61,523 bases of DNA from Clostridium sp. (GCA_022773025.1 JALEZF010000001.1:1-61523); one strand, 5' to 3'; positions 33,728 to 44,077 are shown, counted from the stretch's first letter. The notes: generated from the sequence alone by a model not told the origin. Translations and numbers: made by a program.

Positions 33728-36499
33728 CTAGATCCCCTCCATAGTTATTATATTTGCATTATCCACCCTTTCAAAATAATCCTTTTCCCTGCTTTGGCAT
33801 GTAAGAAGGATTATCTGCTTGTTTTTGCTGTATTCTTCAAGAACCTTAAGTGCCCTTATAGTTCTCTCATCATCATATTGAATAAAGGTATCATCTAAAA
33901 TTATTGGAACCCTCTCGTCACCAAATATCATCTCTATTAATGCCATTCTAAGAGCAAAATAAGCTTGATCAAAAGCTCCATTGCTTAAATAATTCACTTC
34001 TACTAAAGAGTTTTCTTTATTGTCCCTTACAAGAAGATCATAATTATCGCTTACCTTTACTTCTTCATACTTTCCACCTGTAAGTTTACTATAGATTTCT
34101 CCTACTATTTTGTTAAGCTTTGGACCAAAATTTTTCTGAAGTTCTTTGAAACATTGATTTAAATTCTCTAAAGCTATATCCGTTATCTTTACAAATTCTT
34201 CACCATTTTCTATAGCTGTTTTTATTTCCTCTATTTCTTCCTCTATAATCCACGGTTCTCTATGGCCTTTAAATCTATTCTCTATAGAGTTCTCCACATC
34301 TTTTATAGATTTTTCTATTTCCCTTAGGTTTTCATTATTTTCCTTAAGGCAGTTGTCTACATCTTCCTCCTTCTCAAAGGAAAAGTCCATATCTTCTTTG
34401 AAGATATCCTGCAGTTCATCCTTCATATCTTCAAGATGCCTATCTTTTAAAAGAAGTTTATATCCATCTTCAACTCTCTTTATTTCATTCTCAACCACGA
34501 CCTTCATCTTGAGTTTGTGCTTTAAGTTTTCTATCTCTTCCGGAAGTTTCTCTAAAGAAATATAGCCTCTCTCTATCTTAGAGAGTTCATCCTTTAATTC
34601 ACTTTCCTGAAGTTTTACCTTATTTTTCATTGATGAAACATTACCTTCTAAATTCTTAAATTCTCTCTCTAAGGACTCCATCTGAAAAGATTTTTCCTCA
34701 TAAAGCTTATGATTTCTAAGAAACTCCTCTTCGCTTTCACAGGAGGTATGGTTTAACAAAAAGTTTATCATGCTATTTGCTCTATTTAAACTGTTTTCTA
34801 AGCTTTCTCCCTCATAGCTATTGAACTCTATGAGCTTTTCTCTCATTATATACTTGAGTTTTTCTTCTTTATCCTTCATAACATTATAGGATTTTATAAG
34901 AGAAATAAACTCTTCATAATTCTCTATACCAAGCTTACTGTAATAGTTCTCTAATTTATTCTCTATAGAAACAATCTCTTCCTTTAAGGCATTTACTCCA
35001 TGGTGTTTCTTTTCCTCATCTTTTATTCGAAGCTCCCATAGGTTAACTTTACTTTTAATCTTCAAATATATAAAAATGCTCACAATAGAAATTATAGCCA
35101 TAAAATACATCAGTATTCCTCTAGGCTTACTATTTATAATCTGGAAAACAAAAATAATGGCAGAAACTACAGCTGCTGTTCCCAAAAAATTTGAAATAAG
35201 TTTATTCTTTTGAAGTTCTTCCCTAGATAATATATGATTTTCACTAGAAGAATAAGCATTTAAAAGATATTTTAACTCCTTTAGAGCCTCTTCATATCTT
35301 TTAAGACTGCTATCTATCTCATTTCGTTCCCTATCTATTATACCATATTTTTCTATATTACTTCTGATATCCTTTAGTTCATTTTCTATGTCATCTAAAT
35401 TTTTTTTGCACTTATTTCTATGTTCTAATTTAATCAAAGCTCCTTTTCTTTCCTCAAGAAGCTTTATAAGCTTTATATCTACATCATCTTCTAAACCTTG
35501 AAATGCCTCTAATCTTTCGTATTCAGCCTTAAAAGTTTCATATTCATCTGTAGTTGATTTTAGCTTGTTTTCTAAAGATAGAAGGCACTCTTTTAAACTT
35601 TCATATTCTTTGTAGGTCTCACTGATTTTATTTAATACTTCCTCGTTTATACATTCTCCTAAATCTCTATCGTATTGACTCTTAGTTTCACCAAGATCCT
35701 TACTCTTCTTTAGATACTTGGATATTTCCTCATACTCCTTTTGAAGATTCATCTTTCTCATGTATTTCTTGTATAATTCTAAAGCTTTAAGATTTTTAAT
35801 GAGACTTTCCTTATCATCTTTCAGTGCTTTAAGACTTATTTCATCTTCAATACCATCTTCGTTCCTTTTTAGAGAATCGCTGAGTTCCTCTGTTAGAGAT
35901 AACAGTCTTTTTCTTAAAGCATCAAGCTCTCCATTCTTTCTGCTACCCACATAAAACTTTTTATAGTTTTCAAGGACTGCCACAGCTTCATGATAAGAGA
36001 TACTATCATCTCCCCCCTGTTCAAGGTTTGTGAGCTTTTGCATTATCTCTTCTTCCTTATCTCTTGCCACCTCTGCTCCTAGCTGTTTTATGAAAAGCGT
36101 CTTCATGAAGCTTTCCTTAGATAAATCTAAAAAATATCTTCCTGGCTCTTTAGTTATTCCCTTTATCTTTTCCCCAGTGAGAAAATTTATAAAGTTTATG
36201 GTGTCTTCTTTTTTAGTACCTCCAAAGGTTCTTTCTATTATGATTTCTTCTTCTCCATTTTTGATATGGATTTCTCCTTGAGCCGTGTTTTCTTTCCATG
36301 GTATAAATCTTTTTCTCTCATTTTGCTTCAGGCTTTTCCTTCCACCGCTCATTCCATATAATAATACACTTATAAAACCCTCTGTAGTACTCTTTCCACT
36401 TTCATTTTTCCCATATATTACATTGAGCCCTTCTGTAAGGGTTAGTTTTCTATTTTTAATAGAACCAAAAGATTTTATATTTAATTCTTTTATTATCAT
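33728..36499 (-). CDS. yhaN: SbcC/Rad50-like ATPase with coiled coil, YhaN type
   Basis: The 923-residue ABC-type ATPase resembles SbcC/RecF. The N-terminal half-site has FGSIKNRKLTL and Walker A YGKNESGKST. Long coiled-coil arms cover about 170-770, interrupted by a membrane hairpin near 435-480. The C-terminal half-site has SNGAFDQAYFALR (signature) and Walker B PIILDDTF. B. subtilis YhaN has the same plan and is thought to act with YhaO on DNA. The start overlaps the yhaO stop by four bases (ATGA), a sign of coupled synthesis. Confidence 0.88.
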   Translation of the reverse strand: MIIKELNIKSFGSIKNRKLTLTEGLNVIYGKNESGKSTTEGFISVLLYGMSGGRKSLKQNERKRFIPWKENTAQGEIHIKNGEEEIIIERTFGGTKKEDTINFINFLTGEKIKGITKEPGRYFLDLSKESFMKTLFIKQLGAEVARDKEEEIMQKLTNLEQGGDDSISYHEAVAVLENYKKFYVGSRKNGELDALRKRLLSLTEELSDSLKRNEDGIEDEISLKALKDDKESLIKNLKALELYKKYMRKMNLQKEYEEISKYLKKSKDLGETKSQYDRDLGECINEEVLNKISETYKEYESLKECLLSLENKLKSTTDEYETFKAEYERLEAFQGLEDDVDIKLIKLLEERKGALIKLEHRNKCKKNLDDIENELKDIRSNIEKYGIIDRERNEIDSSLKRYEEALKELKYLLNAYSSSENHILSREELQKNKLISNFLGTAAVVSAIIFVFQIINSKPRGILMYFMAIISIVSIFIYLKIKSKVNLWELRIKDEEKKHHGVNALKEEIVSIENKLENYYSKLGIENYEEFISLIKSYNVMKDKEEKLKYIMREKLIEFNSYEGESLENSLNRANSMINFLLNHTSCESEEEFLRNHKLYEEKSFQMESLEREFKNLEGNVSSMKNKVKLQESELKDELSKIERGYISLEKLPEEIENLKHKLKMKVVVENEIKRVEDGYKLLLKDRHLEDMKDELQDIFKEDMDFSFEKEEDVDNCLKENNENLREIEKSIKDVENSIENRFKGHREPWIIEEEIEEIKTAIENGEEFVKITDIALENLNQCFKELQKNFGPKLNKIVGEIYSKLTGGKYEEVKVSDNYDLLVRDNKENSLVEVNYLSNGAFDQAYFALRMALIEMIFGDERVPIILDDTFIQYDDERTIRALKVLEEYSKNKQIILLTCQSREKDYFERVDNANIITMEGI

Positions 36500-37629
36500 T
36501 TCATTTTGACCTCTTTTGCCGTTAAACTTTCTATTCCTAGCTTTAGAGCCTTATAAAGCAGCTCCTTCTCTAAAGGCTCTGTCTCTTCATCTATAGACTT
36601 TAATATCTTCTTTGCATATAATCCTCGAAGAGAAAACTCTCCTGCTATTTCTTCATAATCTATTGATATTGTGGTATTGTCTTCTAATTTCACATAAAAA
36701 AAATCATCTTTTATTTTTTCTTTTAACAGTTCTTTATTTATTATAAAATCCTCAGGAACTTCACCGCAAAGTATAATCTTGAATAAATTCTTTTCTCTTG
36801 AAACATTATCTGATTCTTTAAGAATCATGGTCTTTACTTCCTCATAATCCCTGCATCCTGAAATATCTATGCTACATATAACATACTTTCTCTTTGCAAT
36901 AGGCTCAAAGCTTAGTTCTACATATTTTTTATATACAGTTCCAAGAATTATCCCCTTGTCTCCACACTCGTCAAATCCCCTTCCTTCCGGATTTCCACTG
37001 TATGCATAAAAGGTGTCACTTTCCCTAAGTATTCCTGAAAAATCATGCTTATGTCCTAAAGCTATATAATCCATTTTACTTTTCCCTATATGCTCTAGAG
37101 TTATAGGGTTGTACTCACTACAACTTGATGTCACATCTCCGTGCATCACCATTATATTTATCTTGTTATCCTCTATATCAATTTCACTTTCCATACATTC
37201 TATAAGTCCTTGCCTTTCGTAACTGTCTCCAAAACCTATACCATACACAACTGTATTTAAACTTTCTATATGTACCTTTTCAAGTTTGTCTTGAAATACA
37301 TGGACATTATTAGGCCACGGTATAATCTTATAAAATGACTTTCCGTGATAAGGGTCGTGATTTCCTGGTGATATAAATACTCTTATATCTGGTATCTCTT
37401 TTAATTTTCTTATAACATAATCTACGGTGGTTTTCATAACTGTTGCATTATCAAACAAATCCCCTGCCATTAGTATTATGTTTACTTCTTCTTTTACTGC
37501 TTTATCTATTATGGCTCCAAAAGTCTCCCTAAGATCTTCTTTTCTCTTTTCTCTGTAAGAAGAGTCGGAATCTCTAAAGGGACTATCAAAATGCAGGTCT
37601 GCACAATGCAGAATCTTAACGCCTTTCAT
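36496..37629 (-). CDS. yhaO: SbcD/Mre11-like DNA repair exonuclease, YhaO type
   Basis: The 377-residue metallophosphoesterase has all nuclease motifs: CADLHFDSPF, MAGDLFDN, SPGNHDPYHG, VMHGDV and LGHKHDF. These bind two Mn2+ ions in the Mre11/SbcD fold. The C-terminal region (about 270-377) should contact the ATPase partner YhaN, encoded next with a four-base overlap. AGGTG lies before the ATG. Together the two genes encode an SbcCD-like complex, probably trimming DNA ends; DNA-end processing is known for the family and inferred here. Confidence 0.9.
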   Translation of the reverse strand: MKGVKILHCADLHFDSPFRDSDSSYREKRKEDLRETFGAIIDKAVKEEVNIILMAGDLFDNATVMKTTVDYVIRKLKEIPDIRVFISPGNHDPYHGKSFYKIIPWPNNVHVFQDKLEKVHIESLNTVVYGIGFGDSYERQGLIECMESEIDIEDNKINIMVMHGDVTSSCSEYNPITLEHIGKSKMDYIALGHKHDFSGILRESDTFYAYSGNPEGRGFDECGDKGIILGTVYKKYVELSFEPIAKRKYVICSIDISGCRDYEEVKTMILKESDNVSREKNLFKIILCGEVPEDFIINKELLKEKIKDDFFYVKLEDNTTISIDYEEIAGEFSLRGLYAKKILKSIDEETEPLEKELLYKALKLGIESLTAKEVKMK

Positions 37630-37689
37630 TATCGCACCTCCGAACTTTAGTTCTCATTTAATTTTATCATAGTACTTTAGAAAAACAAA

Positions 37690-37737
37690 GAGTCTCAAAC
37701 CTGTAGAAGACAATTATCTTCTGCAAATCTGAGACTC
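37690..37737. terminator. Long imperfect stem-loop between yhaO and the spore-protein gene
   Basis: GAGTCTCA pairs with TGAGACTC, with an inner GTAGAAGA/TCTTCTGC stem. T runs on both sides allow it to terminate the leftward spore-protein gene and shield the yhaO promoter. Confidence 0.7.
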
Positions 37738-37840
37738 CCGTTTTTTTACCCTAATTTTATTTTTGCCCTATCTATAATTATTTATATAGATACTGATATA
37801 GCAAAAATACCATCGTGGTAGAAATTAATTAGACTTTGGT

Positions 37841-38023
37841 CTACTTCATACCTTTTTCGTATGCTTCTACCATTCTCTTTACCATTTCGCCGCCAACTGA
37901 TCCACATTGTTTTGATGTAAGATCTCCGTTGTAGTCTTTAAATGGAACTCCTAGCTCTGAAGCTACTTCATTCTTAAAATTTGCTAATCCTTGTTTTGCT
38001 TCTGGAACTAACTTCTTTGCCAT
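37841..38023 (-). CDS. Small acid-soluble spore protein, alpha/beta type
   Basis: The 60-residue DNA-binding protein coats and protects spore DNA. The SASP signatures are clear: the germination-protease region FKNEVASELGV (cleavage within it) and the C-terminal helix LTSKQCGSVGGEMVKRMV. The start is the ATG at 38023, preceded by GAGGAGG; the frame stays open upstream but without a site. An inverted TGCAAGT/ACTTGCA lies in its leader. The gene shows the host forms endospores. Expression late in the forespore under sigma G is expected for the family; I could not find a clear consensus promoter. Confidence 0.93.
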   Translation of the reverse strand: MAKKLVPEAKQGLANFKNEVASELGVPFKDYNGDLTSKQCGSVGGEMVKRMVEAYEKGMK

Positions 38024-38180
38024 AATACATTCCTCCTCTAATTTAGGGTTTAATTTATTTTGCAAGTCTTTTTCTTACTTGCACTATTATTTTGACCACT
38101 CTTAAAATTAATACTCTATTTAATTTTGCACAACTAAGGGCTTAAATTCTTGTTTTGGATTATAATTCCTATATTTAAAA

Positions 38181-38210
38181 AAGGACAGATTTCCTAAGAA
38201 ATCCGCCCTT
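38181..38210 (-). terminator. Terminator of the subtilase gene
   Basis: AAGGaCaGATTTC pairs with GAAATCcGcCCTT directly after the stop codon of the leftward protease gene. Confidence 0.75.
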
Positions 38211-38219
38211 TTATATCAC

Positions 38220-41200
38220 CTATTTTAGATCATCATTTTGATTTTTTCTGTTTCTTCTTCTTTGCTCTGATAAGAAAACAGTACCTGCCATAGTCATAGT
38301 AAATCCAAATGTCATTATATCCGCAAAGCTTATTGGTGCACCTGTCTGAGGAAGCTTTCCTATTCCAGTAGCTGGCTTGTCATTGCTTGGTTTGTTAGTA
38401 TTTCCATTGTTTCCACCAGGATTATTACCCTTTATAGCTACTGTAAATTTCATAGTCTTTTCAGTTACATTGCCAGCCTTGTCTTGAACCTTTAGAACTA
38501 AGGTATACTCTCCATTTTCTATAATCTCCTTAGTTAAATCAAAATCCTTGCCGTTTAAGGTAGCTTTTATAATAGAATCTTTTTCAGTTTCAACTTCTAT
38601 CTTTACAGCCTTGTCATAAATGTTTCCGTCTTCTATACCAGATATCTTAACTTCTGGAGCGGTCTTATCTATTGTAAACTTAACTATAACTTCTTCTGAC
38701 TTATTGTTAGCCTTATCTACTGCAAATATCTTTAATTCATATTCCCCTTCATCGCTTATTGCTGTTCCAGGTTTATACTCTTTTCCATTTAATGTTGCAG
38801 TTATAACAGCATCTTCATTAGATGTTATTTCTGGCTTTACTTCAGCATTATAATACTTGCCATCTTCTACACCTTTTACTATAACTTCTGGAGCAGTCTT
38901 GTCTATTACAAACTTAACTACAACTTTAGTTGAATTCTTTGCAGCATCTATAGCAGTTATTTCTAACTCATAGTTACCTTCTTCTGTTATAGGATTTCCA
39001 AGATCATATGGTTTTCCATTTAATAATACTGAAGTTTCAGCTTTTTCATTAACTGATAATCCTACAGTTACATCCTTATTATAATGTCCGCCATCTTCTA
39101 CACCTGTAATTTTTACTACAGCTGGTGTTTTATCTATGACAAATTTATAAGTTACAGTATTTTTGTTTCCAGCTTTATCTGTTGCAACTATCTTTAATTC
39201 ATAATTGCCTTCAGAAGATATTGCCGTTCCACTTACATAAGGTTTTCCGTTTAATGTTATTTCAGCATTAACATCTTCACCAAATGTTATAACTGGAGTT
39301 ATATCTTTGTTATAAATCCAACCATCATTCAAGCCTTCAACTTTTATTTCTGGATTAGCTTTATCTATTGCAAATTCAAAGGACTTTTCTGATTTATTGC
39401 CAGCTTTATCTGTTGCAACAGCTTTTAATACATATTGTCCCTCATCACTTATAGACGCTTCATTTACGTAAGGCTTTCCATTTAAAGTAAGCTCTAGTGT
39501 AGCTTCTTCGTTAGTCATTACTTTTGCAGCTACATCCTTATTATAGCTTCCCTTATCTTCTATTCCTTGAATCGATATCTCTGGAGCAGTCTTGTCTATA
39601 GTAAAAGTATAAGTTTCTGTTGTTATATTACCTACTAAATCCTTTGCTACTGCCTTTAATACGTGAGTTCCTTCTACATTTACAGTTGTTCCATTTTTAT
39701 ATGGATTTCCATCTAGAGTAAGTTCTAAAGTTCCCTCTTCATTTATAGATACTTCTGCAGCTACATCTTTATTATAGAGACCACCATTTTCTATTCCAGT
39801 TACAGTTATAACTGGAGCAGTATTATCTCTCTTTACTACTAAGGTACTACTTGCTACATTATGAGCCCTATCTATTGACATAACTTCAATAGTAGCATCA
39901 TCTTTTCCTTCAGGTAATGTTATCTTAGCTGTTCTGTTATCTCCATTAACTTTTATCTCTGCATCTTTAATAAGTTTTCCGTTTAAGAATATGCCTTCTA
40001 CTTCTATTCCTGAAAGATTATCAGTTACTGTCCATGCTACTTCATATTCATTGCTATTTGTAGCTGAAGATGAAGTTATATTAAGTTCTGGCTTTGTTAA
40101 GTCTAGCTTCATTGGAATTCTGTATTCTTGAGGCTTCGCCCCATCAATTCCTACTACTGGCTTCAAAACAACTGTATACTGACCTTCTGCTGCTACTTGG
40201 CCTTTAATCTTTCCATCCCAAGCAAGTTCTGGCCACAAGAAAATATCTTTTCCTGAACCATCATTATCATTAAATATTTGTCTTCTATAATCGCTCTTAT
40301 TTACTATTTCTCCTAGATTTTCTCCATCTTTATCTTCTATTTCTACACCAAATGTCTTAGCATTTCTCATAAAGTATATTAGTGGTATTAAACTATCCAT
40401 ATCACCATCATTATTAGGTGAAAATGCTAATTCTTCTGGCTTGTTACTAGCATAATAATACTTGCCATTCATTCCATAAGCATATCTACTTTGCAAATCT
40501 GCTTCATTGTATAAAACATTGTTTGGTTCTTCGTCCCATATAAAATTACTTAATATAGGAGCTTTGTCCCATTCTCCATAGTATCCCATGAATGGTACAT
40601 TAAGATCAGGAGCTCCATCTGTCTTTGAAGTAAGCTTTATATATCCTTCTAGGAATCTTTCTGGGTCTAGATTTCCTATACGAAGAGTTGCATTAAATTC
40701 TGCTGACTGTCCAGCTGGAACAACTATAGTTTTTGTTCCAAATGTTACATTAGCTTTAGATGCTGGAAGTACTATATCACTACACATTCCTTGTCCAAAT
40801 TCACTATCACCATCTGTTAAAACTCCTTGTAATAGTGACAAGTCATATCTAACATCTGTACTACCATAATTTTGTAGTTTTATAGTAAAGGTTTTTCCCT
40901 CTTTACCTATTTCTTTTAAAGCTACATTAGCTTCACCCTTATAAGTTGCAGTGACTCTATTCTTTACTGCATTGTTTAACTGAATCAATCCTGAGCCTTG
41001 TCTTCTTGGAGAATATGGAACGCTATTTCCATCTATTTTTACATCGGATGTATTCATAGCACAGTTCTTAGCATATTCAACTAAAGCTCTTGGATTTCTA
41101 AAATTAAAGCTGCTACTAGAATTTTTGATTTCTTCTTTTATTACAGCCATTGCTCCTGCAACATGTGGAGCTGCCATAGAGGTTCCACTATATACATCGT

Positions 41201-42953
41201 ATTGATTATTATTTATTGTAGATGTTATATTTCCTCCTGGAGCTGCAATTTGAGGTTTAAAGTCTAGATTTGGAGATGGTCCCCAAGAAGTACTATCATC
41301 ATAGTCTCCAGATGCTGGATTTGGTATCTCTACAGTTCCATCATTTAGAACTAATGTTGGTTTATCTGGAATAGCACTTATCAAAGCTACTCCAGCTTTG
41401 TGAGATGTAAATATAGCAGGAATCTTTATATTAGGATCTGTAGCCATATTTATCATTTCGTCTCCACCTGCTGTATGATTGTATACTACAACTCCAATAG
41501 CTCCTTGTTTTTGAGCATTTAAAATTTTATCTGTAAATGCTAATTCTCCTCTTTCAACTACGGCAATCTTGCCTTTTACGTCTTTTAATTGTTCTGGCTT
41601 TCCTACACCACCATTTACAAAATCTTCAAGTTCATTCTTTGTAAACTTAACTTGGTGGGTCTTGAATGGGAATTTTTGATCTTCCTTACCAGGAACTTTT
41701 AAGTTTATTGCGTTAGCGCCTATCATTGTATTTTGATAGTTTGCTACCATAAGTGAATCTGCTGCTAAGCCTGGTGTACCTGTAGTAGATGTATCCTTTA
41801 CTAGCGGATCTACATATGGGTATGTTGATGTTGATGAATTACCAGCAGAGATAACTACTATTATTCCAGCATCAGTAGCATGTTTTACTGCTTGTTGCTC
41901 TGGATCAGTGCTATCTTGGAATCCAGATGGTGCACCTAAGCTCATGTTGATTACATCTGCTCCTAAAACTATAGAGTCTTCTATTGCCGCAATTATATCA
42001 TCACTATAAGCACCTTTTATATTTGCATCATTTGAAAACACCTTCATGGCTAAAAGCTGAGTTTCTGGTGCAACTCCTTGTATTGCTTTTCCAGCCTTTA
42101 CTTCTTCTTCATCTCCATTTGCTCCAACTATCCCAGCAACGTGCATTCCGTGACCACCATCTGGTTTAGTATCCTTTACTATATCCTCAGTAACAGAAGC
42201 TACATCAGCATCAGCATAGTTGTGTCCAAACGGAACCTTATCTGTGTAATATCCATTTTGGAATGTATGCCCTTTTTCTGCCTCTAAATCATAATTATCT
42301 ATGATTTCATACACATCATCTGCTGTAAGTTTTAGCTTTGACTTATCTGTTGGATCTTTCATATCCTTGTGATCGTAGTCTATTCCTGTATCTATTATTG
42401 ATACAAGCTGACCTTCACCCTTGAACCCATAATCCTTCCACTCATCATAAACTTGAGTGAGCTTTTTAGCGTTAGTCATATCAGTTTCATATACATTAGC
42501 TAAACTTACATTCTTTACGCCATACATATCTTTTAGTTTATCTATATCTTTAGCCTTTATATCCATACTAAAACCGTTAAAAGTTACCCCATATGTGTGT
42601 CTTATTTTTGCGCCTTCTAAATCTGTGACTTTTTGTTTCACAGACTCAATATTATTTTTAGCTACTTGTATAGAGAAAGGTGTTGGGGTTTCCACTGAAC
42701 GTGCCATAGCACTTTCACCTGTTGTTTCAACTATTACCCTAACTGTTGCTTCTGGATCTTTAATTTTATCTTCTAGTTTTTCTTTTCCATCGTATAATTG
42801 TTTCTTTAAATCTTCTTCAGTCCATTGTACTTTAGAATCCTTCTCTTGCAGTGCCCCTGCGGAGGTTTCTTTTGCAAATACAGACATGTTTGATGTGATT
42901 ATAGCTAATGAAACTGTAAATGCAAGAACTTTTGACATCCCTCTCCTTTTCAT
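38220..42953 (-). CDS. Cell-wall-anchored subtilisin-like protease (S8, lactocepin type) with LPQTG
   Basis: The 1577-residue surface protease has a signal peptide at 1-27 and a propeptide at about 40-160. The S8 catalytic domain has D188 (IIDTGID), H268 (GGHGMHVAG), oxyanion N372 and S592 (SGTSMAAPH). A PA domain is inserted at about 430-545. C5a-peptidase-like Fn3 modules lie at about 680-1040, then six Ig-like repeats of 77-78 residues at 1043-1505. An N/G/P-rich linker, LPQTG, a hydrophobic helix and a basic tail make up the sortase signal. GGGGG precedes the ATG. No sortase gene is in the window. It probably degrades environmental proteins or host-type substrates. Confidence 0.93.
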   Translation of the reverse strand: MKRRGMSKVLAFTVSLAIITSNMSVFAKETSAGALQEKDSKVQWTEEDLKKQLYDGKEKLEDKIKDPEATVRVIVETTGESAMARSVETPTPFSIQVAKNNIESVKQKVTDLEGAKIRHTYGVTFNGFSMDIKAKDIDKLKDMYGVKNVSLANVYETDMTNAKKLTQVYDEWKDYGFKGEGQLVSIIDTGIDYDHKDMKDPTDKSKLKLTADDVYEIIDNYDLEAEKGHTFQNGYYTDKVPFGHNYADADVASVTEDIVKDTKPDGGHGMHVAGIVGANGDEEEVKAGKAIQGVAPETQLLAMKVFSNDANIKGAYSDDIIAAIEDSIVLGADVINMSLGAPSGFQDSTDPEQQAVKHATDAGIIVVISAGNSSTSTYPYVDPLVKDTSTTGTPGLAADSLMVANYQNTMIGANAINLKVPGKEDQKFPFKTHQVKFTKNELEDFVNGGVGKPEQLKDVKGKIAVVERGELAFTDKILNAQKQGAIGVVVYNHTAGGDEMINMATDPNIKIPAIFTSHKAGVALISAIPDKPTLVLNDGTVEIPNPASGDYDDSTSWGPSPNLDFKPQIAAPGGNITSTINNNQYDVYSGTSMAAPHVAGAMAVIKEEIKNSSSSFNFRNPRALVEYAKNCAMNTSDVKIDGNSVPYSPRRQGSGLIQLNNAVKNRVTATYKGEANVALKEIGKEGKTFTIKLQNYGSTDVRYDLSLLQGVLTDGDSEFGQGMCSDIVLPASKANVTFGTKTIVVPAGQSAEFNATLRIGNLDPERFLEGYIKLTSKTDGAPDLNVPFMGYYGEWDKAPILSNFIWDEEPNNVLYNEADLQSRYAYGMNGKYYYASNKPEELAFSPNNDGDMDSLIPLIYFMRNAKTFGVEIEDKDGENLGEIVNKSDYRRQIFNDNDGSGKDIFLWPELAWDGKIKGQVAAEGQYTVVLKPVVGIDGAKPQEYRIPMKLDLTKPELNITSSSATNSNEYEVAWTVTDNLSGIEVEGIFLNGKLIKDAEIKVNGDNRTAKITLPEGKDDATIEVMSIDRAHNVASSTLVVKRDNTAPVITVTGIENGGLYNKDVAAEVSINEEGTLELTLDGNPYKNGTTVNVEGTHVLKAVAKDLVGNITTETYTFTIDKTAPEISIQGIEDKGSYNKDVAAKVMTNEEATLELTLNGKPYVNEASISDEGQYVLKAVATDKAGNKSEKSFEFAIDKANPEIKVEGLNDGWIYNKDITPVITFGEDVNAEITLNGKPYVSGTAISSEGNYELKIVATDKAGNKNTVTYKFVIDKTPAVVKITGVEDGGHYNKDVTVGLSVNEKAETSVLLNGKPYDLGNPITEEGNYELEITAIDAAKNSTKVVVKFVIDKTAPEVIVKGVEDGKYYNAEVKPEITSNEDAVITATLNGKEYKPGTAISDEGEYELKIFAVDKANNKSEEVIVKFTIDKTAPEVKISGIEDGNIYDKAVKIEVETEKDSIIKATLNGKDFDLTKEIIENGEYTLVLKVQDKAGNVTEKTMKFTVAIKGNNPGGNNGNTNKPSNDKPATGIGKLPQTGAPISFADIMTFGFTMTMAGTVFLSEQRRRNRKNQNDDLK
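38439..39827 (-). repeat. Six tandem Ig-like repeats in the subtilase gene
   Basis: Six in-frame units of 231-234 bases encode modules that start DKTAPE or similar, contain GxYNKDV, LNGKPY and EGxYxLK, and end KFTI-type. They diverge from each other, so they are old duplications rather than a recent expansion. They resemble Big/bacterial Ig-like stalks that hold the enzyme away from the wall. Confidence 0.85.
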
Positions 42954-43115
42954 AAAAATCCCCCTGTTTTATTTATTTTACAAAGCTAATTTATAGCTGA
43001 GTAATCACCCTTTGGTTAACTTTTCTTTACAATAAGTACACATATCATCTGGTAATTTAATACAATTCTAACATTTATACACTCACACTTCAATATGGTA
43101 AACCTTAATTTTTTA

Positions 43116-43952
43116 TTATTTTAGAGCTTTAAATTCATACCCCTCACCTTTTAAATAAAGTATAATCTTTTCTAAAACCCTAGCTGTATTCTCTTTAGCG
43201 TTTGTATCATGCATCAGTATTACTATCTTATCCTTGCTACCAGCAGTTTCTTTGAATCTATTAAAAAGCCTATCCTCGCTAAACCCATGACCTTCCCCGT
43301 CTCCATTTAGAGCATTCCAATCTACGTAAACTTTTCCCTCTTCCTTTAAAATCTCTTTATATCTATTTTTGCTAGTTTCAAAAGACCCTCCCGGAAACCT
43401 AAATAACCTTGTTTCAAAACTATCTCCTAAAATATCTTTTATAATTTGAAAGCTTTTGATATCTTCTTCCCTGAATCCTTCTTCACTTCCATATATTTTT
43501 TTATAATCATGATCGTAGCTGTGTGATCCAATGCTATGTCCTCTTCTATATTCATCTTTAAGAATTTCACTATTCTCTAAAGCCATATTTCCAACTACAA
43601 AGAAGGTTGCTTTTATATTATATTTATCTAGGGTATCCAATATTGCCGGCGTCACATAATTGCTTGGTCCATCATCAAAAGTTAGATAGGCAGTCTTTTT
43701 ACCATCACTTTTATAAGCATCTTCGGCAAAAACTTTATCTTCATCTATTGCTTTATATCTTAATGGCTTTTCTACTACACCTTCATCTATTGCCTTGTCA
43801 ATTTTATATTCTATCTCTGAAGCCTGGACCTCATTATCCTTAAAATTTAAGTACAAATAAATATCAATAGATAGCATATTGTAGCAGAGCAATATAAAAA
43901 TTATAATCACATAGTTTTTTTCAGGATTTTTTTCTCTAAAAAATTCTCTCAT
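43116..43952 (-). CDS. Polysaccharide deacetylase, membrane-anchored
   Basis: The protein has about 278 residues. An N-terminal helix (YVIIIFILLCYNMLSIDIYLY) anchors it outside the membrane. The NodB domain (about 85-278) has YLTFDDGPS (metal aspartate pair), GSHSYDHDY (metal histidines), FRFPGGSF and a late LMHDT histidine. It probably removes acetyl groups from peptidoglycan or another N-acetylated glycan. Two starts are possible: ATG 43973, or ATG 43952 which has GGAGGTGGATGGTGAT upstream and is preferred here. It is monocistronic. Confidence 0.88.
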   Translation of the reverse strand: MREFFREKNPEKNYVIIIFILLCYNMLSIDIYLYLNFKDNEVQASEIEYKIDKAIDEGVVEKPLRYKAIDEDKVFAEDAYKSDGKKTAYLTFDDGPSNYVTPAILDTLDKYNIKATFFVVGNMALENSEILKDEYRRGHSIGSHSYDHDYKKIYGSEEGFREEDIKSFQIIKDILGDSFETRLFRFPGGSFETSKNRYKEILKEEGKVYVDWNALNGDGEGHGFSEDRLFNRFKETAGSKDKIVILMHDTNAKENTARVLEKIILYLKGEGYEFKALK

Positions 43953-44036
43953 ATCATCACCATCCACCTCCATTATATTTCTTTTTTACCACAATATGTT
44001 ACAAAACTATGTCTAATTTTATTTTTTATAAAGAAC

Positions 44037-44065
44037 TTGCCATTCATAAAAATTTGTATTATAAT
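44037..44065 (+). promoter_or_regulatory. Promoter of the first tRNA-Trp gene
   Basis: TTGCCA and TATAAT are separated by 17 bases and stand 12 bases ahead of the tRNA, a near-consensus housekeeping promoter. Confidence 0.85.
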
Positions 44066-44077
44066 ATTATTGTTCGA

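Noticed and set aside
38439..39827. Recent DNA-level tandem repeat
   Set aside because: The six units are similar as protein but differ at many bases, so they are old domain duplications and not a microsatellite-like tract.
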